DNA of 64,000 nt from Ariolimax columbianus (taxonomy: Eukaryota; Mollusca; Gastropoda; Stylommatophora; Arionidae), in assembly GCA_036924085.1 (NCBI GenBank), contig JAVGWX010000004.1, positions 75,457,590-75,521,589 on the forward strand, given 5' to 3'. The notes beneath the pieces are model-generated. The model had not been told where the DNA came from and ran no database searches. It worked only from the letters and a program-made list of their open reading frames with translations. This document shows, piece after piece, positions 11,197 through 20,745 of this stretch. Both the position numbers and the translations under genes were made by a program. How positions within the stretch are numbered: position 1 is the first letter of the stretch; the number at the start of each line of letters is the position of its first letter.

Positions 11197-11550
11197 GGCT
11201 TGGCTTCGTTTGTTCTCAATCTCCCGCTACCAATCCCTGAAAGGGGTTAAGTAGCAGAATGTAGTCCAGAGAATGGAATGCGTTGTGTCGTAGTTTACAG
11301 CTTGACTGCGATATTTGCACCTTTCGGTCCAACACATCTGACTTCAGCAAGCATTATTTTAGTACCGGGTTAGCATTCCCTCTTCGATCCCTTCTCCTTA
11401 GCCAGTCTGCTCTGTTGCAGCATGTTATCCAGGATCACCGCGTGGAGGTGTAGAAGGGTCTTGGCAGCTCTGGTTTGCTGGACCTGATGCTAGCAGTCCA
11501 CTATGGGTCGCTGACCGCTGCAGCTCATGCACTGCTCAGCATCTTGATCC
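11197..11550 (-). mobile_element. SINE B, full-length copy nested in repeat C
   Basis: This 354-base element runs on the minus strand from GGATCAAGATGCTGAG to ACGAAGCCAAGCC. It is flanked on both sides by CTATAT (11191-11196 and 11551-11556). The copy of repeat C at 48895-49416 lacks it, giving a natural empty site. Both ends coincide with those of the copy at 14914-15268. It has no coding capacity. Size, target duplication and precise ends indicate a retrotransposed SINE-like element. I see no clear tRNA, 7SL or 5S head. Confidence 0.75.
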
Positions 11551-11587
11551 CTATATAATATTAGACACAGTTTAACTCAAGAGGCTG

Positions 11588-11593
<6 letters not shown>

Positions 11594-11643
<50 letters not shown>
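11594..11643. repeat. (GA)n microsatellite
   Basis: A perfect GA run of about 50 bases inside repeat C. The inverted copy of repeat C at 48895-48965 has a GA/CT tract at the same place, so this microsatellite is part of the repeat and not an independent event. Confidence 0.95.
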
Positions 11644-11647
<4 letters not shown>

Positions 11648-12308
11648 TAGCTAGGGGTCTGTTTAGCTCACCGACTTATAGAAGAACGATTGATAGGCTG
11701 TTTTACGAATGTTATAGAGATAGAATGGAGTGCAGGGTGACTGAGTCTTGGCCAGTCGTTCTATAAGGTGTGTGTTGAGTGCCCTGTAACTAAGAGAAAT
11801 CTGGATGTGTGTGTGGTGTGTGAAGGACACCAAGGGAACGATGTATGTTTCAGAGTGTGTGTATACACAGATCGATTGAGTGTGTGATAACATGTGAGTA
11901 TACGTTGAATAGATTTAATGTATAATGTAAAGATCACCCCCCTGAAGGGATCTGAGTGTGAGTGAATGCACAAAATACAATCGTGAAGACAAGTTTTTGA
12001 GAGTGTGTTGAGGGTGCAGATAAGGGGAGAGGAGTGTGCAGCTAGAACTGGGTTGGGTTAGTTGGAAGCAATATTCAAAAGCTTTGGCTTTAAACCTCCA
12101 CGAAGTTATTAATAATATTGTGAATGTTCATTTGTAATAATATTGTTCATGATTGCTCTGTTTTGTTGGTTTTAGTGATGTAAATAATTACGGACTATTA
12201 CCTGCCGCTTGATATGTTATTTGTTGTGTGTGGTCTTGAATGATGTGGATGCATGTGGTAACATTCTAGATAGCTAAACCATTGAGCAAACGCCTTACGC
12301 TGTCCCAT

Positions 12309-13016
12309 CAGTTTGACCAATTCTGGTGTCAGACCTAAGTGGTATGGGTTTGACCAGTTCTAGTATCAGACCTAAGTGGTAGGGGCTGGACCAGTTCTAG
12401 TATCAGACCTAAGTGGTAGGGGTTTGACCAGTTCTAGTATCAGACCTAAGTGGTAGGGGTTTTACCAGTTCTAGTATCAGACCTAAGTGGTAGGGGTTTG
12501 ACCAGTTCTAGTATCAGACCTAAGTGGTAGGGGTTTGACCAGTTCTAGTATCAGACCTAAGTGGTAGGGGTTTGACCAGTTCTAATATCAGACCTAAGTG
12601 GTAGGGGTTTTACCAGTTCTAGTATCAGACCTAAGTGGTAGGGGTTTGACCAGTTCTAGTATCAGACCTAAGTGGTAGGGGTTTGACCAGTTCTAGTATC
12701 AGACCTAAGTGGTAGGGGTTTGACCAGTTCTAGTATCAGACCTAAGTGGTGGGGGTTTGACCAGTTCTAGTATCAGACCTAAGTGGTAGGGGTTTGACCA
12801 GTTCTAGTATCAGACCTAAGTGGTAGGGGTTTGACCAGTTCTATTATCAGACCTAAGTGGTAGGGGTTTGACCAGTTCTAGTATCAGACCTAAGTGGTGG
12901 GGGTTTGACCAGTTCTAGTATCAGACCTAAGTGGTAGGAGTTTGACCAGTTCTAGTATCAGACCTAAGTGGTAGGGGTTTGACCAGTTCTAGTATCAGAC
13001 CTAAGTGGTAGGGGTA
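12309..13016. repeat. 37-bp minisatellite, about 19 copies
   Basis: The unit contains GACCAGTTCTAGTATCAGAC followed by CTAAGTGGTAGGGGTTT and recurs every 37 bases (for example at 12426 and 12463). Copies differ by single substitutions such as TACC for GACC, AATATC for AGTATC and GGGGGT for AGGGGT. The first unit is the most diverged. The array sits in the host gene intron just after repeat C. It has no spacers and no stable open frame. Confidence 0.95.
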
Positions 13017-13454
13017 CTAGATTGAAGATAGAAATGCAGGCAACAGGCTGTCACATTTAAAGTGACAATGATCTATAGATATTGCAACCAATGGAATTCT
13101 AGATTGGGCGGGATCAAATTAGAGTGAAGGTTAACCAGCTAACTGGGGAGGACCACTGGAAAGCCATGCTTGTTTCATTGAGTCTATAAAAGACAATGTA
13201 GAGATAGATTTGAGAGATTCAGAAAGAGAGCGTTTACGGGGTAGCTATCCCATCATACACCTAGAGCCTTGCACTTATGCTCATTGGTGCAACTGGTGGA
13301 CACCCTGTAAACAACATGAGATAGAGATCTAATCACATCGAGTGAGAAGATTGGCCTCAATACAAATTGAGTTGATTTGGAAGGCAGTTTGACTGTTCTC
13401 CAAAGGACCATTGCATTTGGTGTCTGTTGTAAGAATGGTGGCCTTTACAGTAGC

Positions 13455-13610
13455 TCAATTAAAGATTCAGCAAATCCTAGGGACTGTGATTCCAAAAGTA
13501 AATGAGTTCAGTTCGATTAAGCATTCAGCCAAATCTATGGACTGCGTTCCCAGTGGCACGATTAAGGGTTCTATGAATCCTAGAGACTGCGATCCCAAAG
13601 GTATGTGAGT
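13455..13610. repeat. Three diverged tandem copies of a ~50-bp unit
   Basis: Three neighbouring segments share the order CRATTAAGSRTTC, AATCCTA, GRGACTGYGATYCC (starting near 13459, 13516 and 13558). Divergence between copies is high, so this is an old array. It is intronic with no coding meaning. Confidence 0.55.
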
Positions 13611-14913
13611 TTGGAAAGAGACGTGCATCACATGAGCCCTCAGAGAATAAAATTGTTTGACACAGGTGTAACACGGACACCAAAGAGGCATGTCTCAAAC
13701 ACTTGAGAACTGCTAACAGTTGTAAGGGAAACATAGCTCATTTGTAAACCACATATTTACATCTGACAGCCTAAAGCAGCAGCAATGAAAGAATGTAGAC
13801 TATCTGGAGGATGACAGGAGACGACTTAGATAGAGCCACTGATTTGTAATACTATTGAATTAGATTAAGTTTAAGATTTATGTTAGTTTATAGTTTAGTA
13901 TATATTATTATTATTATTTAGTTTAGAAGTTCTATTCGTTTGTTTAAATTATGTAACAATTAATCATGCAAATATATTATTTTGTCTCAATGGTTAACGA
14001 TAGCTTTAGGGTTTTCTGTGTTGAAGTGTAATGTCATTTAGTCTAAGTTGTAAGTCAGTAAACTTTAAGATAACTGCTAAGGAAAGCGACCCTGCTACAA
14101 CAAACACTTAGAAATTGGAAATTAATTGTAGTTTGAAAGTAAGCAAGCAAATGGGCAAGAAAAAAACACATAATGTCAGTGGTTCAGACAGCAATTAGGT
14201 GCAACGGTCAATTATAATAAATCTGGCCAGCTTTATAAATGAGTAACTGTTCACTGTCTAGAAATTACTTTAGTTTATTATTAGCGCTTATTATCCTTAA
14301 GTTGACATTTTTTCTGAATGTTTGACACAATTTTTTGTTAGAATGGTGGGGAGGACAGGATTCTGATGAATGGTGGGAGAAATAGCAAAGCTCCTAATGC
14401 TGCAGAGGCAAAGTTGTCCAGGGAAAGGTGGTAGTGGCATTTTTGGGAGAGCGGGGAAATGGTGAGATGGAACGCTGGCGTATCAGTGAATTTGTCCATG
14501 AGGTTTGGTACCATTTGACTTGCAATCAGCACACCAATGGAGGAAGGCGAAATTTTGGAAGAGAGTTAAAAAGTAAGGCAGGAGACATTTCAAGCTGAAA
14601 GGAAGGGATGGCGACTCGAAGTGCTTATTTTGAGTTGGCAGTGTAAAACTCTATAAGCGGTGGAAACTTCAGGTTGGGTCTAACAATACTTGAATGGTTT
14701 CAGAATATTTGGTGAATTCAAAGGCTTGCACTAATCACCTTTGAATGGCTCCAACAAATTGCTGTCAAATGTCAGAAGGTCTAAAAAATGGTTCAAAAGC
14801 TGGTTTGTTTGTCTGAAGGGCACACGGGCCTCTATGACTGAAACTCAAATGTAGCCCATAAAGCAAAACAGTTCGAAAGCTAGTTCATTCATCATATATA
14901 TATATGATAATTT
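13611..14913. other. Intronic sequence, no gene recognised
   Basis: This is AT-rich sequence with a short TTA/ATT run near 13905-13918. No legible protein motif is present in any frame, and open stretches such as the minus-strand 64 codons at 14338-14532 look random. Part of 13100-13400 loosely resembles the distal part of repeat C (GGACACCCTGTAAACA), so decayed repeat C material may extend here. Confidence 0.4.
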
Positions 14914-15268
14914 GGGATCAAGATGCTGAGCAGCGCATGAGCTGCAGTGGTCAACGACCCATAGCTGACTGCTAGCGTCAGGGCCAGCAAACCAGAGCTC
15001 CCAAGACCCTTCTACACCTCTACGCAGTGATCCTGGATAACAGGCTGCAGCAGGGCAGACTGACTAAGGAGAAGGGATCGAAGAGGGAATGCAAACCGGT
15101 ACTCAAAAATATGCTTGCTGAAGTCGGATGTGTTGGATCGAAAGGTGCAAATATCGCAGTCAAGCTGTAAACTACAACACAACGCATTCCGTTCTCTGGA
15201 CTACATTCTGCTACTTAAGCCCTTTTAGGGTTTGATAGCGGGAGATTGAGAATGAACGAAGCCAAGCC
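14914..15268 (+). mobile_element. SINE B, full-length copy with 12-bp target duplication
   Basis: This 355-base element begins GGGATCAAGATGCTGAGCAG and ends CGAAGCCAAGCC, matching the copy at 11197-11550 in reverse along its whole length. It is flanked by ATATGATAATTT (14902-14913) and ATATGTTAATTT (15269-15280), an 11 of 12 match that is best explained as a target-site duplication. The two copies therefore define the element's exact ends. It is non-coding and lies in the host gene intron. Confidence 0.8.
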
Positions 15269-15329
15269 ATATGTTAATTTATTGACGTGACCAGAGATCT
15301 GTAACAGAACCAACAACAGTTAATGTAAC

Positions 15330-15600
15330 AATAAATTAAGTGAAGAAAATTGATCTGGATTGGACATTTGCTTTGGAGGGCACCGCTCAACATAGCCAGA
15401 CAGGTTCTTACATGGAATCCTTAAGAGAAGAGAAGTAGATCCAAAAATACATGGAGATGAGAATGTGAGAAGGAATTAAACTAAGATTAAATACTTACAC
15501 CTGGAGAGAGGCAGAAAGAGCAGCCCAGGATTGTGTATGCTGGCGAGATGATGTCAATGGTCTATGCACCAAAGGTACCAATGGGCTTTTGATCTATAAA
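15330..15600 (+). mobile_element. RTE-like LINE 3' end
   Basis: The C-terminal tail of an RTE-like ORF2 can be read in broken frames: KKIDLDWTFALEGTAQHSQT, then a WNP-K-RR stretch, KNTWR and ERQKEQPRIV. It corresponds to the region GWIGYTPSKASF to FGTERSHEL of the copy at 19940-20415. The insertion ends only about 45 bases from the splice donor of the host exon at 15646-16368, close to the exon but outside it. Confidence 0.75.
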
Positions 15601-15645
15601 GGGATGGTCTACAGCTAAATAATATCCCACATATATATTATATAC

Positions 15646-16368
15646 CTGCGAATTTTCCAAAGACTGTGACAAGCGAACTGGCTGATGCTGTTCTCTCAAA
15701 TTTGATGATTTGGTTCCAAACAACTTCAAAGATTTTTCAGAAGATGGTGTGTCTGATTTAGAAGAGGATGGTCTGTCTTTCATTTGCCCCTTGATATTGT
15801 TCATGGTTTCAGTGTCGATTTCTTTAATATTCTCAGGGTATTTAAAGTCAGTTGGGGGTTCTGAGTTATCCCTTTGTTCAGATCTTTGAGAATTTGTTTG
15901 TCTTGAGTTGAATGTAAAAGGACTGGCTCTATTTCTGCTATTTCCAGCCTTTACTTTCAATTTATGTAAGGAAGCATTCGAATTTGAACTGCTGTGATAA
16001 ATTGGGTTCCTTTTACTGTTACTTAATTTAGCAGATTCTGAAGTTGACCGACCTAATTCTTCAACTTCTGAAGGGTTATTTGTAGAAACATATTTAATCT
16101 GCCGTTCAATTGTCACTTTATGTAAAAGCTGGTCTGAGATATGTCCTATTCTGTCTGAGGCTGTAAAATTTTCTTTACTACTGCTGTTTTCACCATCAAC
16201 ATGATTGTTAGACGTTCCGCTTGCATAATCGACAACAAAGTTTTCAACAAAATGATCTTCTATTGAGGAGTCCGACATTGGACTACCAGAAAGCGGTACG
16301 CCACTGGTCATTTTCACAGAAGCAGCGTTTGTATCCACATATCTTATGTTTGTTTTATCCTCCATCAT
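15646..16368 (-). CDS. Host gene, first coding exon (unidentified Ser/Asn-rich protein)
   Basis: This open frame has complex composition and no similarity to the surrounding repeats. The first ATG (16368) starts MMEDKTNIRYVDTNAASV and the exon runs 241 codons to LSQSLENSQ, where CAG is followed by GTATAT, a good donor (GT at 15645-15644). The exon ends in phase 0, matching the exon starting at 2461. The protein is rich in Ser, Asn, Lys and acidic residues and looks disordered (for example SSSNSNASLHKLKVKAGN and RPSSSKSDTPSSEKSLK). No signal peptide, membrane segment or known domain is visible. The frame is open upstream to 16392 without another ATG. I cannot name it. Confidence 0.65.
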
Positions 16369-16439
16369 TTCATTTGTGCCCTTGATTGTCAAAATATGAA
16401 CATTTACCTCGCGTCAAAGTCTGAAAGAGAAACTGGTAA

Positions 16440-16500
16440 ACAACAACACAGCAACCGGAAGTCAGCTGGTCATAACAGACAAAATGGTCCACGTAGAATA
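16440..16500 (-). promoter_or_regulatory. Candidate promoter with ETS-type site
   Basis: About 90 bases upstream of the host ATG lies CCGGAAGT (16455-16462 on the plus strand), the consensus ETS-family site common in TATA-less animal promoters, next to CAGCTG, an E-box. The sequence GCGAG followed by GTAAAT near 16406-16416 (minus strand) also resembles a splice donor, so a short untranslated first exon is possible. This is motif evidence only. Confidence 0.35.
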
Positions 16501-17358
16501 AAAAGGTGAATCAACATAAGCGGGACAAACCTTTTTATTTACATCATCCTGATTCTTCATTGATTTATTTGTTTGAATGTCTTCCGTTTTAAATACAGCT
16601 TTGGTCATTGCTATTTTCTACCTGGTTTCTATTTAGCATATTTCATAACCCAGGAATTACATTCCAAGATAGGAGGAACTCGTGACATGTTTTTCTATCT
16701 TATCGTTATTCAATATTCTTATCAGTGGAGCTGATTTCGTGTCTACCTTGGTAATTAAACAAGTTTTCGATTTCTCAGTGTTAATGTATGATATTTATTC
16801 TTTCCTAATGTTAATTTATTATTTGTATACTAGTTCCTGCTATTGTTGTCTTCTTTAAGGCTTTCAGCTAGTAAAATTGCGCCGTTCGCGCAGCTTCTTC
16901 TGCGTTTTCTTTCATCGTGCGTTTTCACCAGCTCAGGACAACACATGCCCGCATAAGCGTCCTCTTGTGGAATTATCACAGAGCCGGATGGGCCTACACA
17001 ACAGTGACGTCCAGGTAATGTCATACGTCAAGGATGTCCTTCCTACAGCATGCAAACAACTCTAATCACCGCTGGGCCGTAAGGAAAGACGAACGCTGGA
17101 ATACAGCAACCCCCCCCCCCCCCCCCCCACATATATTCGGCGGCAAGATTCGCTCTAACTGCACAACAACATTCGTGACCCTGAAACGAACACGCTAGCC
17201 ATCCACTAGACAACCCGTGCCCGAGACAGAACCTCCATGACACAAGCTCAAAGAACACAATGCTGCTCCACGTACTTCCACAAGAGCTGGATCCTGCACA
17301 AGGGCAACCACCCTTGTAGAAGTACAAGTCGACTAAGACTAGGACTTGAATATATCTA
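16501..17358. other. Intergenic spacer with C-tract and SINE B-like traces
   Basis: No gene is recognised. A run of 19 C lies at 17110-17128. The stretch 17262-17345 (AGCTGGATCCTGCACAAGGG, then CTTGTAGAAGTACAAGTCGAC) is similar to 41045-41100, so it belongs to an unclassified dispersed repeat. The mariner element follows directly. Confidence 0.45.
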
Positions 17359-18643
17359 CGAGGGGTGTTCAAATCAAATCGGGACTGTTTGTTTTAGTTC
17401 TACCAGATTGGGTTATAGCGGGCTAGAACTACTATCATTAGTTAGGAGCACGTGTGTCCCTATTACTGCTAGCTAGTCCACTTGCCATGGGCCAGCCACG
17501 TGAAAAATAAAAATGGCGGACAACATAGTTAGTGCTTGAATAGTACATCGTGTTGTGATGCAGTTTCTCGTGAAAGAAGGCGTGAAACGTGGGGAAATTT
17601 ATAAAAGACTGCAATCACAATACGGCGATGAGACACCCAGCCGCAGTAAGATATTTGAATGGTGTCAACGTTTTAGAGAAGGCCGTACATCCGTAAGTGA
17701 TGAGCCTGGTCGTGGTGGCTCTCAACGCACCAGTCATTCATGTGAATATCCAGATTGTAGAATGCCTTATCTTAGAAAACAGACGCATAACCTGTTGTGA
17801 TATTGCACAAGAGGAAAGTCTTTCTCTGGGTACGGTGAACACTACTATTATTAATGAACATTTGCATTTTCAAAAGGTTAGTGCACGTTGGGTGCCAAGA
17901 CAACTTTCCGCTTTTGACCGGCAGAGAAAAGTTCAAGCCTGCACTGAATGTAAACAACGTTTTGACATAGAAGAGCATGCCTTTTTAGATCGCTTCATTA
18001 CATGTGATGAAATCTAAGCGCATCATTATACTAGTGAATGGAAACGAGCATCCAAGCAGGGGAAGCATACGCAATCACCACCACCAAAAACATTTCGGAC
18101 GATTGCGTTTGCAGGTAAAGTGATGGCTAGTGTTTTCTGGGACAAACTTGACACCATTCATGTTGATTTTCTACCCCGTGGTGCCACTATCAACAAGGAA
18201 CAGTATATACGCATTTTGAGTGATGCGCTTAACCGTCTGAGGAAAAAAACGGCTTGGTTTGATCACAAAGGGCGTCCTGCTCCTGCAAGATAACGCTCGA
18301 CCTCATACGCTAGCCGCAGTATGTGCCATCTGCAGCAACTCGACTAAGAGTTATGGCTACCTCCACCTTACAGCCCAGACCAGGCTGCAAGCAATTTCCA
18401 CCTGTTTGGACACCTGCAAGAAGTCCTGAGAGGTCAGCATTTCAGCACTGATGACGAAATGAAACAGTCTGTCCTGGATTGGTTCAGGCATACTGGCACA
18501 TCTTTCAACGCTGAAGCTTTTCAACCATTACTTAAACGCTGGGATAAATGCATAAACGTTGCAGGAGATTATATAGAAAAATAAATAGCATACCATTTTG
18601 TGTCCTTAAAAAAAAAAGTCTCGGTTAGATTTGATTCCTCTCG
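17359..18643 (+). mobile_element. Mariner DNA transposon, inactive, nearly full length
   Basis: The element is 1,285 bases with imperfect terminal inverted repeats: CGAGGGGTGTTCAAATCAAA at the left and, reversed, CGAGAGGAATCAAATCTAAC at the right. The left flank has the expected TA; at the right the equivalent position reads AA. The transposase would cut and paste the element. Its N-terminal helix-turn-helix is legible at 17555 onward (VKRGEIYKRLQSQYGDETPS, RSKIFEWCQRFREGRTSV). The catalytic triad of DD34D type appears as TCDE (about 18003), LLQDNARPHT (about 18281) and YSPDQAASNFHLFG (about 18370), where the third Asp is Asn. Frame breaks lie near 17750, 18015 and 18270. Confidence 0.92.
17555..18585 (+). 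pseudogene. Mariner transposase pseudogene
   Basis: The coding region is spread over three frames. Block one holds the DNA-binding half to EPGRGGSQRTS. Block two (17697-18017) holds the linker and first catalytic Asp (FITCDE), and ends at a TAA where a Trp codon is usual in this family. Block three resumes with ASVFWDKLDTIHVDFLPRGA and INKEQYIRIL, shifts frame at LLQDNARPHT, and ends at FNAEAFQPLLKRWDKCIN and VAGDYIEK, the normal mariner C-terminus. The Asp-to-Asn change at the third catalytic position would abolish activity even without the stops. Confidence 0.88.
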
Positions 18644-18680
18644 AATACCAGAAAGTTGTCAACTTGAAGGGACTGATATC

Positions 18681-18815
18681 TTCATAGTGCTTGACCAGGG
18701 ATGGTACTTCATAGTGCTTGACCAGGGATGGTACTTCACAATGCTTGACCAGGGATGGTACTTCATGGTGCTTGACCAGGGATGGTTATTCATAGTGCTT
18801 GACCAGGGATGGTAC
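18681..18815. repeat. 27-bp minisatellite, 5 copies
   Basis: The unit TTCATAGTGCTTGACCAGGG plus ATGGTAC recurs at 18681, 18708, 18735, 18762 and 18789. It lies between the mariner right end (18643) and a LINE A-like fragment (18828). Because 27 is a multiple of three, open frames pass through it on both strands, giving the repeated peptide LDQGWYFIV, which is an artefact of the period. Confidence 0.9.
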
Positions 18816-18827
18816 TGGTGGTTGTCA

Positions 18828-19020
18828 TATATGTTTTCTCTGTTTCTCGTATGTTGGACACTTTTGTAAAAGACGTCCGGCAATTATTTTGTCAATAACA
18901 CAGATACATTCTTCTGTAGTTTAAAGGTTCAATTTGTTAAACTACCAAAATGTTGTGGTCTGCGTGGAGTCCCAAGATTACCACATGTTTACTTCCGTGA
19001 CCTGGTAATATGTGTCGTTC
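18828..19020 (-). mobile_element. Old LINE A-like 3' fragment
   Basis: The stretch from ATGTTTTCTCTGTTTCTCG aligns by eye with 6047-6230 of LINE A (tail region coding for the Cys/His motif and FRLRTGH), with many substitutions and small indels. It is more diverged than the other LINE A copies, so it may be an older insertion or a sister family. Confidence 0.6.
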
Positions 19021-19165
19021 AGTTGTTTACCTTGATGCTCCACTTGTTCTCCTGCATGTACACCTGTATATACACCTGAATATACAGATGTACCTACACA
19101 CACTAACCTCTTTTTCTACTATTTATCGTGCATCTATGTAATCCTGGTTTCCAGTCAGGCATATA

Positions 19166-19756
19166 GGGATCGAGGACGCAGCAGTGAATGAGCTTACGGC
19201 AGTCAGCGACGCATAGCGGGTTGCTTGTATCGGGGTAAGCGAACCACAGCTAACAAAAACCTTATTGCGGCTCCAAGCGACGGCCTCGGAAACAGACAGC
19301 ACTAGTGTAGTCTGGCTAAGAGAATAGGGAGCGTATTGAGAAGATAAACCCGATACCAAAAAAAGCCAGTTTAAATCGGATATGTCCGGCCGTAAGGCGT
19401 ATATATTTAACTTAACGTTTTTATACTGGTTTAGACAACTCTGTAGAGTCTGTATACAACCAGTTTCTTGGAGGGTGGTAGTTTACCGATGTGCGAGTTC
19501 ATCTTAATAAACTCAAACACTAGAGCAAAGTAGACCCACAGCCTGTTATGCGATATCTATGCTGCTCTTAAACAAACCACCTAACCATGGCCGGTGTTAT
19601 GCCATGTCACACAGCTAGTCGCCTCTTACTACATGCTCTCTGTCGGCCAGTGGTGTTATTTTTGTCTCTGTCACACACAACGACCTTTTGGGCATATCGC
19701 AGTCTCACTGTCAACTTTGAGACAATGGCACTGCGTCTATTTTAGGACGAACGCCG
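19166..19756 (+). mobile_element. SINE B-related longer element
   Basis: The 5' part (GGGATCGAGGACGCAGCAGT, GCAGTCAGCGACGCATAGC) matches the SINE B start at 14914, but the interior is about 240 bases longer. The 3' end leads through ACGAACGCCG into a GAA-rich tract. A closely related copy lies inverted at 20745-21240 and a partial one at 40725-41000; they share GCCTGTTATGCGATATC and AAACTCAAACACTAGAGCAA-type segments. It is non-coding. It may be a longer subfamily of SINE B or its parent. Confidence 0.55.
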
Positions 19757-19806
19757 AAAAAGAAGAAGAAGAAGAAGAAGAAGAAGAAGAAGAGGACGAA
19801 GAATAT

Positions 19807-19837
<31 letters not shown>

Positions 19838-19920
19838 AGAAGAATAATAAGAAGAAGAAGATGACGAAGAATATAAGAAGAGGAAGAAGAAGAATATAAG
19901 AAGAGGAAGAAGAAGAAGAA
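19757..19920 (+). repeat. (GAA)n-rich microsatellite
   Basis: Imperfect GAA repeat, about 160 bases, interrupted by GAATATAAGAAGAGG blocks that recur three times. It sits at the 3' end of the SINE B-related element and is probably its expanded tail. The polyglutamate/polylysine and polyserine frames through it are artefacts. Confidence 0.9.
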
Positions 19921-19939
19921 TCAGGCATATCAAGTGTTT

Positions 19940-20194
19940 CATGACGGGAGACACGGAGAACGACCAAGGCCATACAACAAAGACTCCAGTCCTTCGTTAA
20001 CAGATGTCTACGAAAGATAGTGGGCATAAAGTAGCATGGTATGTTGAGTAATGAAGACCTATGGGAAAGCAATCAACAACAACCACTGGAACAATACATC
20101 AAGCGAAGAAAATTTGGCTGGATAGGATATACGCCAAGTAAGGCATCGTTCAAAATAGGCAGACACTCTCTTACATGGAATCCCAAAGGGAAGA

Positions 20195-20227
<33 letters not shown>

Positions 20228-20415
20228 AGAGAGAGAGAAAGAGAGAGGGAGAGATGGAGAGAGGTAAACCTAAAAATACATGGAGAAGAGAATGTGAAAC
20301 GGAACTAAGAATAAATAATGACAACTGGAGATGGGCAGAACGAGCAGCCAATGACAGTGAATGCTGGCGGGATGTTCTCATTGGCTTTGGCACTGAGAGG
20401 AGCCATGAGCTTTGA
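19940..20415 (+). mobile_element. RTE-like LINE 3' end with GA expansion in the coding region
   Basis: This is the C-terminal part of an RTE-like ORF2: WRTTKA near 19950, RLQSFVNRCLRKIVGIK, then RRKFGWIGYTPSKASFK, HSLTWNPKGK, RGKPKNTWRRECETEL and WRWAERAANDSECWRDVL, ending at FGTERSHEL with a natural stop. Between NPKGK and RGKPK the usual short basic linker is replaced by a GA microsatellite (20195-20262) that keeps the frame open and encodes Arg/Glu repeats. The final 124 codons are uninterrupted, which is unusual among the RTE-like copies here. Confidence 0.8.
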
Positions 20416-20569
20416 TTGATTGGTTGAAATTGATTGATTGGATGATTGACGCCAGCTAGCCAAATGTTGTTTACACTAATTTCGTTCTTTTGCATTGAAA
20501 CACTATGTTGGACAAGGTCCTTGTTCAGGACACACGTCAATGTTATCGGTGGACATCTGCGAAGGCGCT

Positions 20570-20745
20570 TCAAGTGCTAGTACCACCATGACGTCACTTC
20601 CTGTATTCTCTCTATAGTTTCGACCTGCAAATGGAATTTTGCTTTTTTTCCATGGTGGAATTTGGAATGTTTGTATTAGATCTCTAACTACTGCCGGTCT
20701 TATGATTGGGCCTATTCTTGTCAGATCTTTTGTTGTTTTTGACAT
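20570..20745 (-). mobile_element. LINE B fragment
   Basis: CTTTTTTTCCATGGTGGAAT and the following bases match 35675-35790 of LINE B in the same orientation (coding for the region QIPPWKKS between RT and RNase H). The fragment ends at a CTT tract that also borders the SINE B-related copy at 20745-21240. Confidence 0.75.

Larger units (their letters stand above)
10818..12260 (+). repeat. Repeat C: LTR-like dispersed repeat, with SINE B inside
   Basis: This 1.1-kb non-coding repeat (not counting the inserted SINE B) also occurs inverted at 48895-49416 and directly at 56477-57770. Shared landmarks are the TG(T)RACAGTTCC start, a CTCGACACTA-GTCGACA stretch, AATTCAGAGTGATTCGT, AGGATGGCTGG, CATTGGACA, an internal GA tract, GGCCAGTC and GTGTTG-GTGCAGATAAGG. 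The TG start, AT-rich distal part and lack of coding sequence would fit a solo LTR, but I could not define a matching CA end or a target duplication. Classification stays open. Confidence 0.6.

Noticed and set aside
3695..13016. CRISPR-like direct repeats of 37-38 bases
   Set aside because: Repeats abut without spacers, the setting is an animal intron full of LINEs, and no cas-like genes exist.
17110..17128. Run of 19 C as a functional element
   Set aside because: Homopolymers of this size are common and sequencing-error prone; no structure or conservation can be shown.
19594..19954. Polyglutamate/polylysine or polyserine proteins
   Set aside because: Translation of the (GAA)n-rich tail of a SINE B-related element.
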